Source: Spirochaetales bacterium (GTDB lineage: Bacteria > Spirochaetota > GWE2-31-10). Taken from it: a DNA stretch of 53,047 nt. Under the pieces are notes generated by a model that saw only the letters and a list, made by a program, of their open reading frames with translations, was not told the DNA's origin and made no database searches. The stretch spans positions 1-53,047 of the forward strand of contig JAGANG010000009.1 of the NCBI GenBank assembly GCA_017624275.1, written 5' to 3'. Positions 16,074-24,738 of the stretch are shown piece by piece. The translations under genes were made by a program, and so were the position numbers. Position 1 is the stretch's first letter, and every line of letters starts with the position of its first letter.

Positions 16074-19000
16074 TTAGAAAGAACCGTTAATTCGTGTTGA
16101 ATATAATCCGAAGTCAGATCCCATATTAGCAAAGTTTAAAGTCTCTTTTTCCAAATCATAAACTGCGACTCTATTTTTTTGCTTTAAGAATGTTTCAGTC
16201 CATACACCGCTGGCTGACGGCACTAAAGTAAAATCCCAATATTCTTCGTCGTCTGCATTACCGTCATCGAGAATTATAATTTTTCTTGGTTCTACTGCCA
16301 AGATTCTGGTAGGTCCATAAAAACTGCTGTATTCATTTGTAGGAATATTAGTTGAAGACCAGCCGATTTTTTGTTTTCCGTCTTTAATTTCGTCGGTAGT
16401 CAAATCCACAATTGTCAAGGCTCCTCGACTGTAACGAGTAACTTCCGGAGTATTAGAAATATGTTTGTTTACATTTTCGCTTGTTATGTATAAGCAATTG
16501 TTTCCGGTTTTCATGTCGCTGACACCGATTCTGGTCTTACCGAAAAAGAATTTATTGTTTGAAGATGTGCATCCCAGCTCTGTTGTTTCAGGTAAATTCT
16601 CGTAAGAAAGTAATACTTTAGAATAAACAGCGGTGTTTGCGTTTAGTGTATAAATATTTATGTGGCTATTATGGCTATCTGCGAAAATTTTGTCGCTGTT
16701 GTATTCATTATACTTTATTTCAGCGACATATAACTTAGTTCCGTCTTCGCTTAATGCCATTGCTTGCGGAACTCCAGATTCCCAGCTTACATTAATTTCT
16801 GTAGGAATCAATGGTAAACTTGAGCTTGTTAAATCATAAACGCAAAGCTTGTAAGTTTTGCCGGTGATGTCAGCTCCGTCAGCTCCGGTTAATAAATATA
16901 ATTTGCTTCCGTCATTGTTTATTGCCAAGCGAGCAAACGAAGCAACGAAATTATTATTAAATTTAAAATTATTTTTCACGTTATGAAAAGAAACCGGAGC
17001 ATTAACGCCAGCATAATCAGAAGAGGAGTCTCCCAGGTAACTTAAGTCTGTAAGATAGTCGGGCAAAGCAAATTTATTCTCCATTTTAATCGTTCTGTCT
17101 TTTTCTTCGATTAACTTTTCACTGATATTTTCCTCACTTAACATTTTTATATAAAAATGCCCGTAACGTGTTAAATCGTTGTCGTTTGAAATATTTCCGA
17201 AAGCTATTGTAGTATAAACATTTCTGTTACTGTCATGAATTACCGAAAAAGCATTTTCGTATCCTTGCAAATTAGGAAGAGAATATTCATCGGAATTAGG
17301 ATCCAGTAAAAGAGTTTCCAGTTCTACTTCGTTCGGGTCATCAATATCTATTGTATCTGTATGATCAGCTAAAGATTCATATAATTTAGAATAATGAGTC
17401 AGATGAAATTGTTTAAAGGCAGGTATGAAGTTATTATCTTTATAAAGATAATGCTCTGTAGGTATAATATGCGGTAAAAAGATAGCTTTTTCTTTTGCAT
17501 CGCATGATAATTTAAGAGTTTTACTTCCGGAAGTTAATAAATCTTTAATTTTACTTTCGGTTAATACAGGAATATCAAAGATTTTATTGTTATCAATATT
17601 GAACCATGAGTAACCGTAAAAATCATCTCCCCACAATTTATTTCCAGCTTGATTTAAAAAGCGTTTGTCAAGTTTAACTTCCTCTTTCAATAGGATTTTG
17701 AATTTTGCTTTGTAGATTTCGGACTCTTTTGTTCCGAAGTAGATTTCAATTACATCATCTGGGATTACAACATCTGCACTTAAATCTAATGCACAATTTA
17801 TAGAAGCTTCATTCCAATTATTTGATTGAATATTGTCGACGGTAACATCACCTTGTATTATGCCGGACGTATTGAAATTCAAATAGGATATCTTAGTTTT
17901 ACTTCCGGATTCAATACTCAAACGGGCGTATTGGTTTATATCTTTTTTTCCGAAGCTGGCATTATCTATGGTATTATTTCCTTCCATATGTATGCTGTTA
18001 TAGCCGCCGCCGTTTATTAAAAGATTATTTAACTTGGAATTTCTGATAGTCAAAGCTCCGTTTCCGAGAGATGCAGTAGCTTCTATTGTATTAATAGATA
18101 AATTATTTAATTTTACACCGTCTACGTTTACTGATAATTTTGAATTATCTAGAAGTTTAGAGCTTATTGAAGATGAAATTGTTAATTTTTTGTTTAATAC
18201 AGCATTACCACCGGTAAAAATGTATTCACCGAAATCGTCTCCAAAATCAATTTGTTCTTCTCCGTAGGAAAATGAATAGTCGTTGATTGTTAAATTGTTG
18301 GAAGATTTATTCTCAGCTTTATCGATTATGTCTTGGAATGAAACATTGTTTTCTAAAATTTCAACAATATCGCTTGTGCATTCTTGCTTGTATTCTTCAC
18401 CGGCGATTATATTTGATATTACGCAATGATATGTTCCGTATTCTGTAACCATATAGGAATTATTTTCTGAATCGGATAAAGGTTGATTGTCTTTATACCA
18501 TTGGTAAGTCAATTTTGATATGCTGTCTGATGAATCAGTTTTAATTTTCAAACTTGTACCGCTTTTAGCGAAAGCTTTATTATCAACAATGATTTCGTTG
18601 TTGTAAGTGAATTCTGTAATTACCGGTTTTTTTACTTCAATAACGATTTTAGATGTAACGACTTTTGCCGTAGCTTGACCGATATTATCACCGGTAATAG
18701 TATTAGTTATTTCGCAATGATAAGTCCCCGGTATTGTTACGGGATAATATTCTGTTTTTATATCGGTAGGTTTATTATCAACAAACCATTGATAAGTCAG
18801 AATTCCGTTGTCATCAGTAGCGGCATTTATTTTCAATTCCGAATCTTTGACAAAGAAAAATGCGTTATCGGTATTGATGTTTAAAGTGTTGTATGTAGGA
18901 CTGTACTTTGGAATTGAAGCATTTATTTTATTATTTACTGTTACTGACCAGCTTTTGTTGATATTTCCGAATGTTGCGGTAACAGTTGCATTCCCGATAC

Positions 19001-19550
19001 CGATTGCCGTTATTGTACCGTTTTCAACTTTAACAATATTTTCGTCGGAAGATTTCCAGCTTATATTGTCTATTTTTTTGTAAAGCTCGATGGTTTCGCT
19101 TTTTCCTATATTAAGAGTGTAGCTGTCTGTTCCGGAAAAAATATCGTTTATTAAATAGATTGTTACAACTTCTGATTTTACGGATGCAGTTTTGGATTTT
19201 AATGTATTTGTTATTTTACAATAATATTTTGCATTCTCGTTCTCTGTTACAGATAATTTTTCGGTATAAGAATTTTGATTTGCATTTTTTATCGGTTCTT
19301 CATTTTTGTACCATTGATAAGTCAGTACTCCGTTGTCTGTGACATCGGCAACAACACAAAGTTCAAGTATTTGACCGTTTGTGAAATAATAATTGCTTAA
19401 AGACGGCTGTGTTATTATATTGGGAACCATAGCGTTTGTATTGTTTTCTTGTTCTTTATTATCAAATGATTCTGAATCTTTATTAGGGTCGGAGCAGGAA
19501 AATAAAATAAATAAATACGAGATGAATATTACTAAAGATGTTTTTTTCAT
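16074..19550 (-). CDS. Large Ig-like / beta-propeller lipoprotein
   Basis: Start chosen at ATG 19550 because GGGGAG lies 7 nt upstream and MKKTSLVIFISYLFILFSC gives a lipoprotein signal with Cys19. The 1158-residue mature protein shows, in order: an Ig-like module (~45-135, LTYQWYKN, KYYCKITN), a Big-2-like module (~140-210, ISWKSSDENIVKVENGTITA), two more Ig-like modules (YQWFVDN/YHCEITN and YQWYKDN/YHCVISN), a beta-rich middle (~400-560) with an asparagine/isoleucine ladder, and a C-terminal propeller-like region (~780-1150; LAINNDGSKLYLLTG, LSEDGTKLYVAEI). It is probably surface-exposed, with adhesion or ligand binding inferred only from modules. It is a single-gene unit with its own terminator. 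Confidence 0.8.
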   Translation of the reverse strand: MKKTSLVIFISYLFILFSCSDPNKDSESFDNKEQENNTNAMVPNIITQPSLSNYYFTNGQILELCVVADVTDNGVLTYQWYKNEEPIKNANQNSYTEKLSVTENENAKYYCKITNTLKSKTASVKSEVVTIYLINDIFSGTDSYTLNIGKSETIELYKKIDNISWKSSDENIVKVENGTITAIGIGNATVTATFGNINKSWSVTVNNKINASIPKYSPTYNTLNINTDNAFFFVKDSELKINAATDDNGILTYQWFVDNKPTDIKTEYYPVTIPGTYHCEITNTITGDNIGQATAKVVTSKIVIEVKKPVITEFTYNNEIIVDNKAFAKSGTSLKIKTDSSDSISKLTYQWYKDNQPLSDSENNSYMVTEYGTYHCVISNIIAGEEYKQECTSDIVEILENNVSFQDIIDKAENKSSNNLTINDYSFSYGEEQIDFGDDFGEYIFTGGNAVLNKKLTISSSISSKLLDNSKLSVNVDGVKLNNLSINTIEATASLGNGALTIRNSKLNNLLINGGGYNSIHMEGNNTIDNASFGKKDINQYARLSIESGSKTKISYLNFNTSGIIQGDVTVDNIQSNNWNEASINCALDLSADVVIPDDVIEIYFGTKESEIYKAKFKILLKEEVKLDKRFLNQAGNKLWGDDFYGYSWFNIDNNKIFDIPVLTESKIKDLLTSGSKTLKLSCDAKEKAIFLPHIIPTEHYLYKDNNFIPAFKQFHLTHYSKLYESLADHTDTIDIDDPNEVELETLLLDPNSDEYSLPNLQGYENAFSVIHDSNRNVYTTIAFGNISNDNDLTRYGHFYIKMLSEENISEKLIEEKDRTIKMENKFALPDYLTDLSYLGDSSSDYAGVNAPVSFHNVKNNFKFNNNFVASFARLAINNDGSKLYLLTGADGADITGKTYKLCVYDLTSSSLPLIPTEINVSWESGVPQAMALSEDGTKLYVAEIKYNEYNSDKIFADSHNSHINIYTLNANTAVYSKVLLSYENLPETTELGCTSSNNKFFFGKTRIGVSDMKTGNNCLYITSENVNKHISNTPEVTRYSRGALTIVDLTTDEIKDGKQKIGWSSTNIPTNEYSSFYGPTRILAVEPRKIIILDDGNADDEEYWDFTLVPSASGVWTETFLKQKNRVAVYDLEKETLNFANMGSDFGLYSTRINGSF

Positions 19551-19738
19551 AGTTATCTCCCCAAAATTGTTTTTTATTATCATGATTTTATGTGTAATTA
19601 AGTAAATGAAAATCTTAAATTATACTCTATTTTGGTATTTTTTTGCATATATAAAATAATAAAAACGATAGTTCGGTTTTTTGTAAAAACTTCCAATTAA
19701 GAACTAGATATGATAATTTATTAAAATAGGAGCTATAT

Positions 19739-20758
19739 ATGATTATGGATGAGATTAAAACTTTAAAAAAGGAATTAGGAAATAAGGTCGTAATTCCGGT
19801 ACATCATTATCAAGCAAAAGAAATTGTAGATGTTGCTGATTTTGTGGGCGACTCTTATATGTTAGCTGTAGATTGCAGTAAAACGAATGCTCAATTTATT
19901 GTATTTTGCGGAGTTCTATTTATGGCACAATGTGCTGATATTTTGGGAAGTTCGGAACAAAAAGTTGTGATTCCGGTTCCTACGGCAGATTGTCCGATGG
20001 CTAATATGGCAAATTTAGCTACCGTAGAAAAAGTTTTTTCTTCATTGCCCAATAATGAAAATATAGCACCGATTGTTTATATGAATTCTTATGCAGATTT
20101 GAAAAGTTTCTGCGGTAAGCACGGCGGAAGTGTTTGTACATCGTCAAATGCCGAAAAAATTATGAAATATTATTTAGATCAAGGTAAGCAGGTTTTATTT
20201 TTCCCGGATAGAAATCTCGGTATCAATACAGCAATGAAACTCGGACTGTCTGAAAAAGACACTATCAACAGTAAAAATATTGCCGCATACAATAATGAAA
20301 GAGTAATTCTCTGGGACGGATTTTGTCCTATTCATCTAAATTTTACGGTTTCTGATGTGACAGAAATGCGTAAAAAATATCCGGAAGCAAAAGTAATTGT
20401 TCATCCGGAATCTACAAAAGAAGTTGTAGATAATGCTGACGACAGTGGTTCTACAGAATATATATTAAAGAAAATTGAAGCTTCACCGGACGGAAGTTCG
20501 TGGATTGTAGGAACGGAAAGTACTTTTGTTAAGCGGTTGGCTGTTCAATTTCCGGCAAAAAATATTTATATGCTTAAAGATTCTGTGTGTGCAAATATGG
20601 CGAAAACTACACCGGAACTTTTGCATAAAACATTGCTTAATGTAAAACAACATATTGAAAACGGAACGCCTTTGGAAAATATTGTAACTGTAGAGAATGA
20701 GTACAAAGAATTTGCTGCACAATCGTTGAAAAAAATGATTGAGATAGTGAGCAAGTAG
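19739..20758 (+). CDS. nadA: Quinolinate synthase
   Basis: The 339-residue protein matches NadA, the [4Fe-4S] enzyme that condenses iminoaspartate with dihydroxyacetone phosphate to quinolinate in NAD synthesis. Signatures: VHHYQ near residue 22, FCGVLFMAQ near 57, VCTSSNA near 133, HPES near 222 and GTES near 258. Likely cluster ligands are Cys85 (ADCPMANM), Cys196 (WDGFCPIH) and Cys284 (VCANMAKTTPE), with spacing like the longer Bacillus-type enzymes. AGGAG lies 7 nt before ATG at 19739. nadB and nadC are not in the window, so NadA's substrate source is unseen. The next gene is an Rrf2 regulator 8 bp downstream. Confidence 0.96.
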   Translation: MIMDEIKTLKKELGNKVVIPVHHYQAKEIVDVADFVGDSYMLAVDCSKTNAQFIVFCGVLFMAQCADILGSSEQKVVIPVPTADCPMANMANLATVEKVFSSLPNNENIAPIVYMNSYADLKSFCGKHGGSVCTSSNAEKIMKYYLDQGKQVLFFPDRNLGINTAMKLGLSEKDTINSKNIAAYNNERVILWDGFCPIHLNFTVSDVTEMRKKYPEAKVIVHPESTKEVVDNADDSGSTEYILKKIEASPDGSSWIVGTESTFVKRLAVQFPAKNIYMLKDSVCANMAKTTPELLHKTLLNVKQHIENGTPLENIVTVENEYKEFAAQSLKKMIEIVSK

Positions 20759-20766
20759 GATTAGTA

Positions 20767-21165
20767 ATGAAAGTTTCCGCAAAAGTTCGTTACGGATTTA
20801 GATTCATGATTAATCTTGGATTAAATTATCCTAATCAACTTGTACAAATAAAAGAAGTTGCCGACAAAGAGCAAATTTCATCAAAATATTTAGAACAGAT
20901 TGCCGCCTCGTTGAAAAAAGCGGGGCTTGTAAAAGTTTCTCGCGGTGCAAAGGGCGGCTATTCGTTACTTCAATCTCCGCAAGAAATTTCGTTGTTGGAT
21001 ATTTATCATGCACTTGACGGCAACATTCAATTGACAGATTGTGATGACAATTTGTGCCCGAACGGAGATGAATGTATAATGAATTCGTTGTGGAAAGGGC
21101 TTTCGAATAATATTGAAGTATATTTTGCACAAAGGACACTTGCCAGCCTTATTTGTCAAAAGTAA
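20767..21165 (+). CDS. Rrf2-family transcriptional regulator
   Basis: The 132 residues have the Rrf2 winged-helix (SAKVRYGFRFMINL, ISSKYLEQIAASLKKAGLV, SRGAKGGYSL) and a cysteine-bearing loop DCDDNLCPNGDEC, the place where IscR and NsrR bind an Fe-S cluster. Its AGGA ribosome site overlaps the nadA stop, so it is probably co-transcribed and coupled. Because NadA carries an oxygen-sensitive [4Fe-4S] cluster, an Fe-S-sensing regulator next door suggests iron, oxygen or NO control of NAD synthesis; this is inference. A nitrogen- or NAD-sensing role is an alternative. Confidence 0.9.
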   Translation: MKVSAKVRYGFRFMINLGLNYPNQLVQIKEVADKEQISSKYLEQIAASLKKAGLVKVSRGAKGGYSLLQSPQEISLLDIYHALDGNIQLTDCDDNLCPNGDECIMNSLWKGLSNNIEVYFAQRTLASLICQK

Positions 21166-21284
21166 TAAACAACATTATTTCTTTTCGTTGCATTTCCTGT
21201 ATTTTTTTGTAAAATGCCGTATTTTTGATGAATATATAAAAAACAATTGTAAGAATAATTTTCTACATTAAAAAGGAGATTCAA

Positions 21285-23012
21285 ATGAAACTTTCCGGAT
21301 ATTTACTTAAAACAATCAAAGAAACACCGAAAGACGCTGATTTAAAAAGTCATAAATTATTATTACGTGGCGGTTATATAAAACAGGTCGGAGCCGGTAT
21401 TTTTACTTATTTACCGATTGCATGGCGATCTTTAAAGAAGATAGAAAATATAATTCGTGAAGAAATGGATGCGACCGGATGTCAGGAAATCAATATGCCT
21501 GTAGCTGTTCCTGCGTCATTGTGGGCTGAATCCGGACGTTATGAAAGTGTAGGTGAAGAATTATTGCGATTTGATGACAGAATCGGCAGAAAAATGGTGT
21601 TGAGTATGACGCATGAAGAAGTTGTTACAGACTTAATTCGTTATGCGGTAACATCTTACAAACAATTACCTATGAAAGTTTATCAATTACAAACAAAGTT
21701 CCGTGATGAACCGAGAGTTCGCGGCGGTTTGATTCGAGTACGTGAATTCGTAATGAAAGACGCTTATTCTTACCATGATTCGTATGAAGATTTAAATAGA
21801 TATTATCAAGAAATGTACAATGCTTATCATAAAATATTTAAACGCTGTGGCATCAATGCTCTTGCAGTTTCATCAGATACCGGAATGATGGGCGGTTCCG
21901 GGGCAGATGAATTTATGGCAGTAACCGAAGCCGGTGAAGATACTCTCGTAATTTGTTCTTCATGCGATTATCGTGCAAATAAAGAAGTCGCAAAAGCAAA
22001 ACGTGATTATGTAAAAGAAGAAATGCAACCGATGGAAGAAGTAGCTACTCCGGGACAAAAAACTATCGATGAAGTTGCGACATTCTTGGGTACTACAGCA
22101 GAACATACTTTAAAAGCTGTTGTGTATTCTACCGGTGAAGAATTGGCATTTTGTGCAATCAGAGGCGATTTAGAAATAAACGAAACAAAATTACGTAATC
22201 ATTTAAAGGCTAAAACTATATTTTTAGCAACGGATGAAGAGCTTGAAGCTGCCGGTATCGTAAAAGGTTTTGCATCTCCTATAGGTCAGACTTTTAATGG
22301 TAAAAAAGTTCGTATTATTGCTGATGAATCGGCTGCGAATTCTTCTAATCTTATTGCCGGCGGAAATAAGATTGATGTACATGTTAAGAACACAAATTTC
22401 GGAAGAGATTGGAATACTGATGAAGTTTTGGATATTTCCAGTGTAAATGAAGGCGAGGCTTGTCCGTGCTGCGGTAAAATGTTGACAGTAAAACGTGGAA
22501 TTGAAATCGGAAATATTTTTAAACTTGGTACAAAATATACAGAATCGATGAAATGTGTGTATTTGAATAAAGAAGGTAAAGAAGTCCCTATGATTATGGG
22601 CTGCTACGGAATAGGTGTAGGACGTCTTTTGGCGAGTGTTTTGGAAGTTCGTGCAGATGAAGATAAAATTTTATGGCCGATTTCAATAGCTCCGTTTGAA
22701 GTAGAATTGATTGGATTGCATAAGGACAATCAAAACAATGTAAAAGAAATCTGTGAAGATATTTACGGCAAATTAAAAGCTGCAGGAATAGAAGTTCTTT
22801 ATGATGACAGAAATGCGTCTCCGGGCTTTAAGTTTAAAGATGCCGACCTTATCGGTTCTCCGATAAAAATTGCATTAGGTGAAAAATCATTGCAAAACGG
22901 AGGAGCCGAAGTGACTGTCGGTAATAACGAAAAAGTTATGGTAGCATTGGATGATTTGATTGATACTGTGATAAAAGCAAAAGCTGAATTGTACAGTGAA
23001 TTGAATAATTAA
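21285..23012 (+). CDS. proS: Prolyl-tRNA synthetase
   Basis: A 575-residue class II aminoacyl-tRNA synthetase of the bacterial type. Visible features: N-terminal LLLRGGYIKQVGAGIFTYLP, motif 2 region KFRDEPRVRGGLIRVREFVM, an inserted editing domain (about residues 225-385, with a small CxxC-like pair near 223), the motif 3 region GCYGIGVGRLLASVLE and a C-terminal anticodon-binding domain (WPISIAPFEVELIGL). It charges tRNA-Pro in the cytoplasm and edits Ala-tRNA-Pro. AAAGGAG lies 8 nt before ATG. It follows the Rrf2 gene at 119 bp and ends at a bidirectional terminator. Confidence 0.98.
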   Translation: MKLSGYLLKTIKETPKDADLKSHKLLLRGGYIKQVGAGIFTYLPIAWRSLKKIENIIREEMDATGCQEINMPVAVPASLWAESGRYESVGEELLRFDDRIGRKMVLSMTHEEVVTDLIRYAVTSYKQLPMKVYQLQTKFRDEPRVRGGLIRVREFVMKDAYSYHDSYEDLNRYYQEMYNAYHKIFKRCGINALAVSSDTGMMGGSGADEFMAVTEAGEDTLVICSSCDYRANKEVAKAKRDYVKEEMQPMEEVATPGQKTIDEVATFLGTTAEHTLKAVVYSTGEELAFCAIRGDLEINETKLRNHLKAKTIFLATDEELEAAGIVKGFASPIGQTFNGKKVRIIADESAANSSNLIAGGNKIDVHVKNTNFGRDWNTDEVLDISSVNEGEACPCCGKMLTVKRGIEIGNIFKLGTKYTESMKCVYLNKEGKEVPMIMGCYGIGVGRLLASVLEVRADEDKILWPISIAPFEVELIGLHKDNQNNVKEICEDIYGKLKAAGIEVLYDDRNASPGFKFKDADLIGSPIKIALGEKSLQNGGAEVTVGNNEKVMVALDDLIDTVIKAKAELYSELNN

Positions 23013-23041
23013 CAGAAAGTTTTTTTTATAAAACAGAGATT

Positions 23042-23094
23042 AAAAAAAAGTATGGCTTGAGAGTGATTTTAATTCTAAAGCCATACTTTTTTTG
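23042..23094. terminator. Bidirectional terminator between proS and the OmpA-family gene
   Basis: AGTATGGCTT (23049-23058) and AAGCCATACT (23078-23087) pair; the flanking A8 and T7 extend the stem and supply U-tracts in both directions. Confidence 0.85.
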
Positions 23095-23110
23095 TTGCAG
23101 TGTGTTTTTT

Positions 23111-24322
23111 TTATTCTTCCGTAATAAATATTTCTACACGTCTGTTTTTCTTTCTGTCTTTTTCTGTTTTATTAGAAGCAATCGGCTCGCTTGCTCCTTT
23201 CCCTTGTATTTCGGTATTTTTAGACGTGATTGCATTGTAGTGTAATAATTCTTTTGCAACAGCTTTTGCTCTTAATGCAGATAATTTCATTTGAGCTTCC
23301 GGGGTACCGCGATCTGCTGTATGTCCTACAATTCGGATGTGTTTATCTTTATATTTTGTAAGTATTTTAGCAATTTCTTTTAATCGTAACGCTTCTTGTT
23401 TTGTAAGAACGGCACTGTCCGGTTCGAAACTTATATTTTCAAGAGATAATTTCAATCCGTCGGTTGTCTCACTGATATTTACATCTTCAAGTTCTTGATC
23501 TTTTATATCATTTTCGATTTTTGCTAATTCTTTCTTTTTATCAATTGTAGATTCTATTTTATTCCAAACACGATTTCCGGAATCGACAAATCTGTACATG
23601 TCCATTGAACTGGTAATTATGACATAGTCACGTTCGTATATTTCTTTAAGCGGTCTGTTTTCTTTGAGGCTGAAAAAAAGTGTATTGTTTGAAGTCCCCG
23701 TTACTTTGTAGATTTTTGGGTCAATAGAATTATCACCTGTATTAGTAACATCAATATTGCAAATATATGAAATCTCTGCTGTTTGCAACGGATCGGAATC
23801 TACTCCTATGAATTTGTAACTAACTTTTACCGGAAGTTGGGAAATGCTGTTAGTAGAAAAAAAATCGTGGACTTCCAAACCTTCGGATTCCCAAGTAGTT
23901 CCCGGAATTACATTTTCATCGGGAAACATCGGAATATTTCTCATTACAGGGAAAATTGAAGCTACCGGAACAAAAGTAGTTCCTTTTGAATCTTTATGAT
24001 ACTTTACCAGAATGTTTTCTTTAATTTCTTGAATATCGTTGTTGTTGATATTGTCATTTATATAGTAATAACCGTCATCTTGTATCAGTGCGATTCCGGA
24101 TTCATCAATTTCAATAATATTAGTATTTACCTTATAATATTGTGTATACAAAAACGGAGCACTGCGATTAATGCTTTGGGAACCTTGAATATTGGTTTCG
24201 ACTTTGAACTTAGAACCGGGTTCGAATCTATATTTTAATTCGATAGAAAAGAGCCCGGTTTGAGTGAAGATAAATGCCAGAATCGGCAGAAAAATTTTAG
24301 TTGTAGTCAAACTCTTTTTCAA
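23111..24322 (-). CDS. OmpA-family outer-membrane/peptidoglycan-binding protein
   Basis: I place the start at TTG 24322, inside the end of ptsH, because it gives a normal signal peptide (KKSLTTTKIFLPILAFIFTQTGLF); the frame upstream is a charged run with no secretion signal. The ~403-residue product has a beta-rich periplasmic part (about 25-270) and an OmpA C-terminal domain (about 290-400; NISFEPDSAVLTKQEALRL, IRIVGHTADRGTPEAQMKLS, NRRVEIFITEE), which binds peptidoglycan. It overlaps ptsH by 26 nt and would be translationally coupled to it, an odd pairing. The N-terminal domain is treponeme-like, but I cannot name it further. Confidence 0.85.
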   Translation of the reverse strand: MKKSLTTTKIFLPILAFIFTQTGLFSIELKYRFEPGSKFKVETNIQGSQSINRSAPFLYTQYYKVNTNIIEIDESGIALIQDDGYYYINDNINNNDIQEIKENILVKYHKDSKGTTFVPVASIFPVMRNIPMFPDENVIPGTTWESEGLEVHDFFSTNSISQLPVKVSYKFIGVDSDPLQTAEISYICNIDVTNTGDNSIDPKIYKVTGTSNNTLFFSLKENRPLKEIYERDYVIITSSMDMYRFVDSGNRVWNKIESTIDKKKELAKIENDIKDQELEDVNISETTDGLKLSLENISFEPDSAVLTKQEALRLKEIAKILTKYKDKHIRIVGHTADRGTPEAQMKLSALRAKAVAKELLHYNAITSKNTEIQGKGASEPIASNKTEKDRKKNRRVEIFITEE

Positions 24323-24563
24323 GTAATTCTTTGATTTTATTGAATGCTTCAACTTCGTCTTCTCCTTCTGTGATGATTTCGACTTCTGCACCTTCAAACA
24401 TTTCAAGAATAATAGTTTGTAATACACTTTCTGGATTGGCTGTTTTGTTGTTATAATTAAGAGTAATTTTTGATTTAAATGATTTTGCAGCCACAGCGAG
24501 TTCGGCTGATGGACGTGCGTGTATTCCTTTGGAATTTATTACTGTTGCGTATCCTTTAGTCAT
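24297..24563 (-). CDS. ptsH: Phosphocarrier protein HPr
   Basis: The 88-residue protein carries the catalytic His15 in KGIHARPSAE and Ser46 in NPESVLQTIILEM, the site used by HPr kinase for regulatory phosphorylation. GGAG lies 9 nt before ATG. Treponemes often lack a complete sugar PTS, so HPr may be regulatory here; no ptsI or hprK is in the window. Its final codons overlap the TTG start of the OmpA-family gene. Confidence 0.95.
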   Translation of the reverse strand: MTKGYATVINSKGIHARPSAELAVAAKSFKSKITLNYNNKTANPESVLQTIILEMFEGAEVEIITEGEDEVEAFNKIKELLEKEFDYN

Positions 24564-24605
24564 TTTATTAATCTCCTGATGTGACTTTTAGTTATAAAAT
24601 AGTGC

Positions 24606-24634
24606 ATTTTAATATGTTTATTTTTTTATGTAAA
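24606..24634 (-). promoter_or_regulatory. Candidate sigma-70 promoter of ptsH
   Basis: On the minus strand TTTACA (24634-24629), a 17-nt spacer and TAAAAT (24611-24606) lie about 45 nt upstream of the ptsH ATG. Confidence 0.55.
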
Positions 24635-24674
24635 CTATTTTTACAAAAAGAGATGGCGTTCAAGTGACAAGTTT

Positions 24675-24703
24675 TTGACATTTGCTTAAATAGTATGTAT
24701 AAC
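24675..24703 (+). promoter_or_regulatory. Strong sigma-70 promoter of xseA
   Basis: Perfect TTGACA (24675-24680), exactly 17 nt, then TATAAC (24698-24703). The expected start near 24710 leaves about 29 nt before the xseA ATG. Confidence 0.8.
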
Positions 24704-24738
24704 CAAAACGGACTTTTTTATGTAGGATTAATTGTTTT

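Noticed and set aside
24200..24240. GGTTCGAATC word typical of a tRNA T-arm
   Set aside because: It lies inside the OmpA-family coding region, and no cloverleaf with acceptor and anticodon stems surrounds it.
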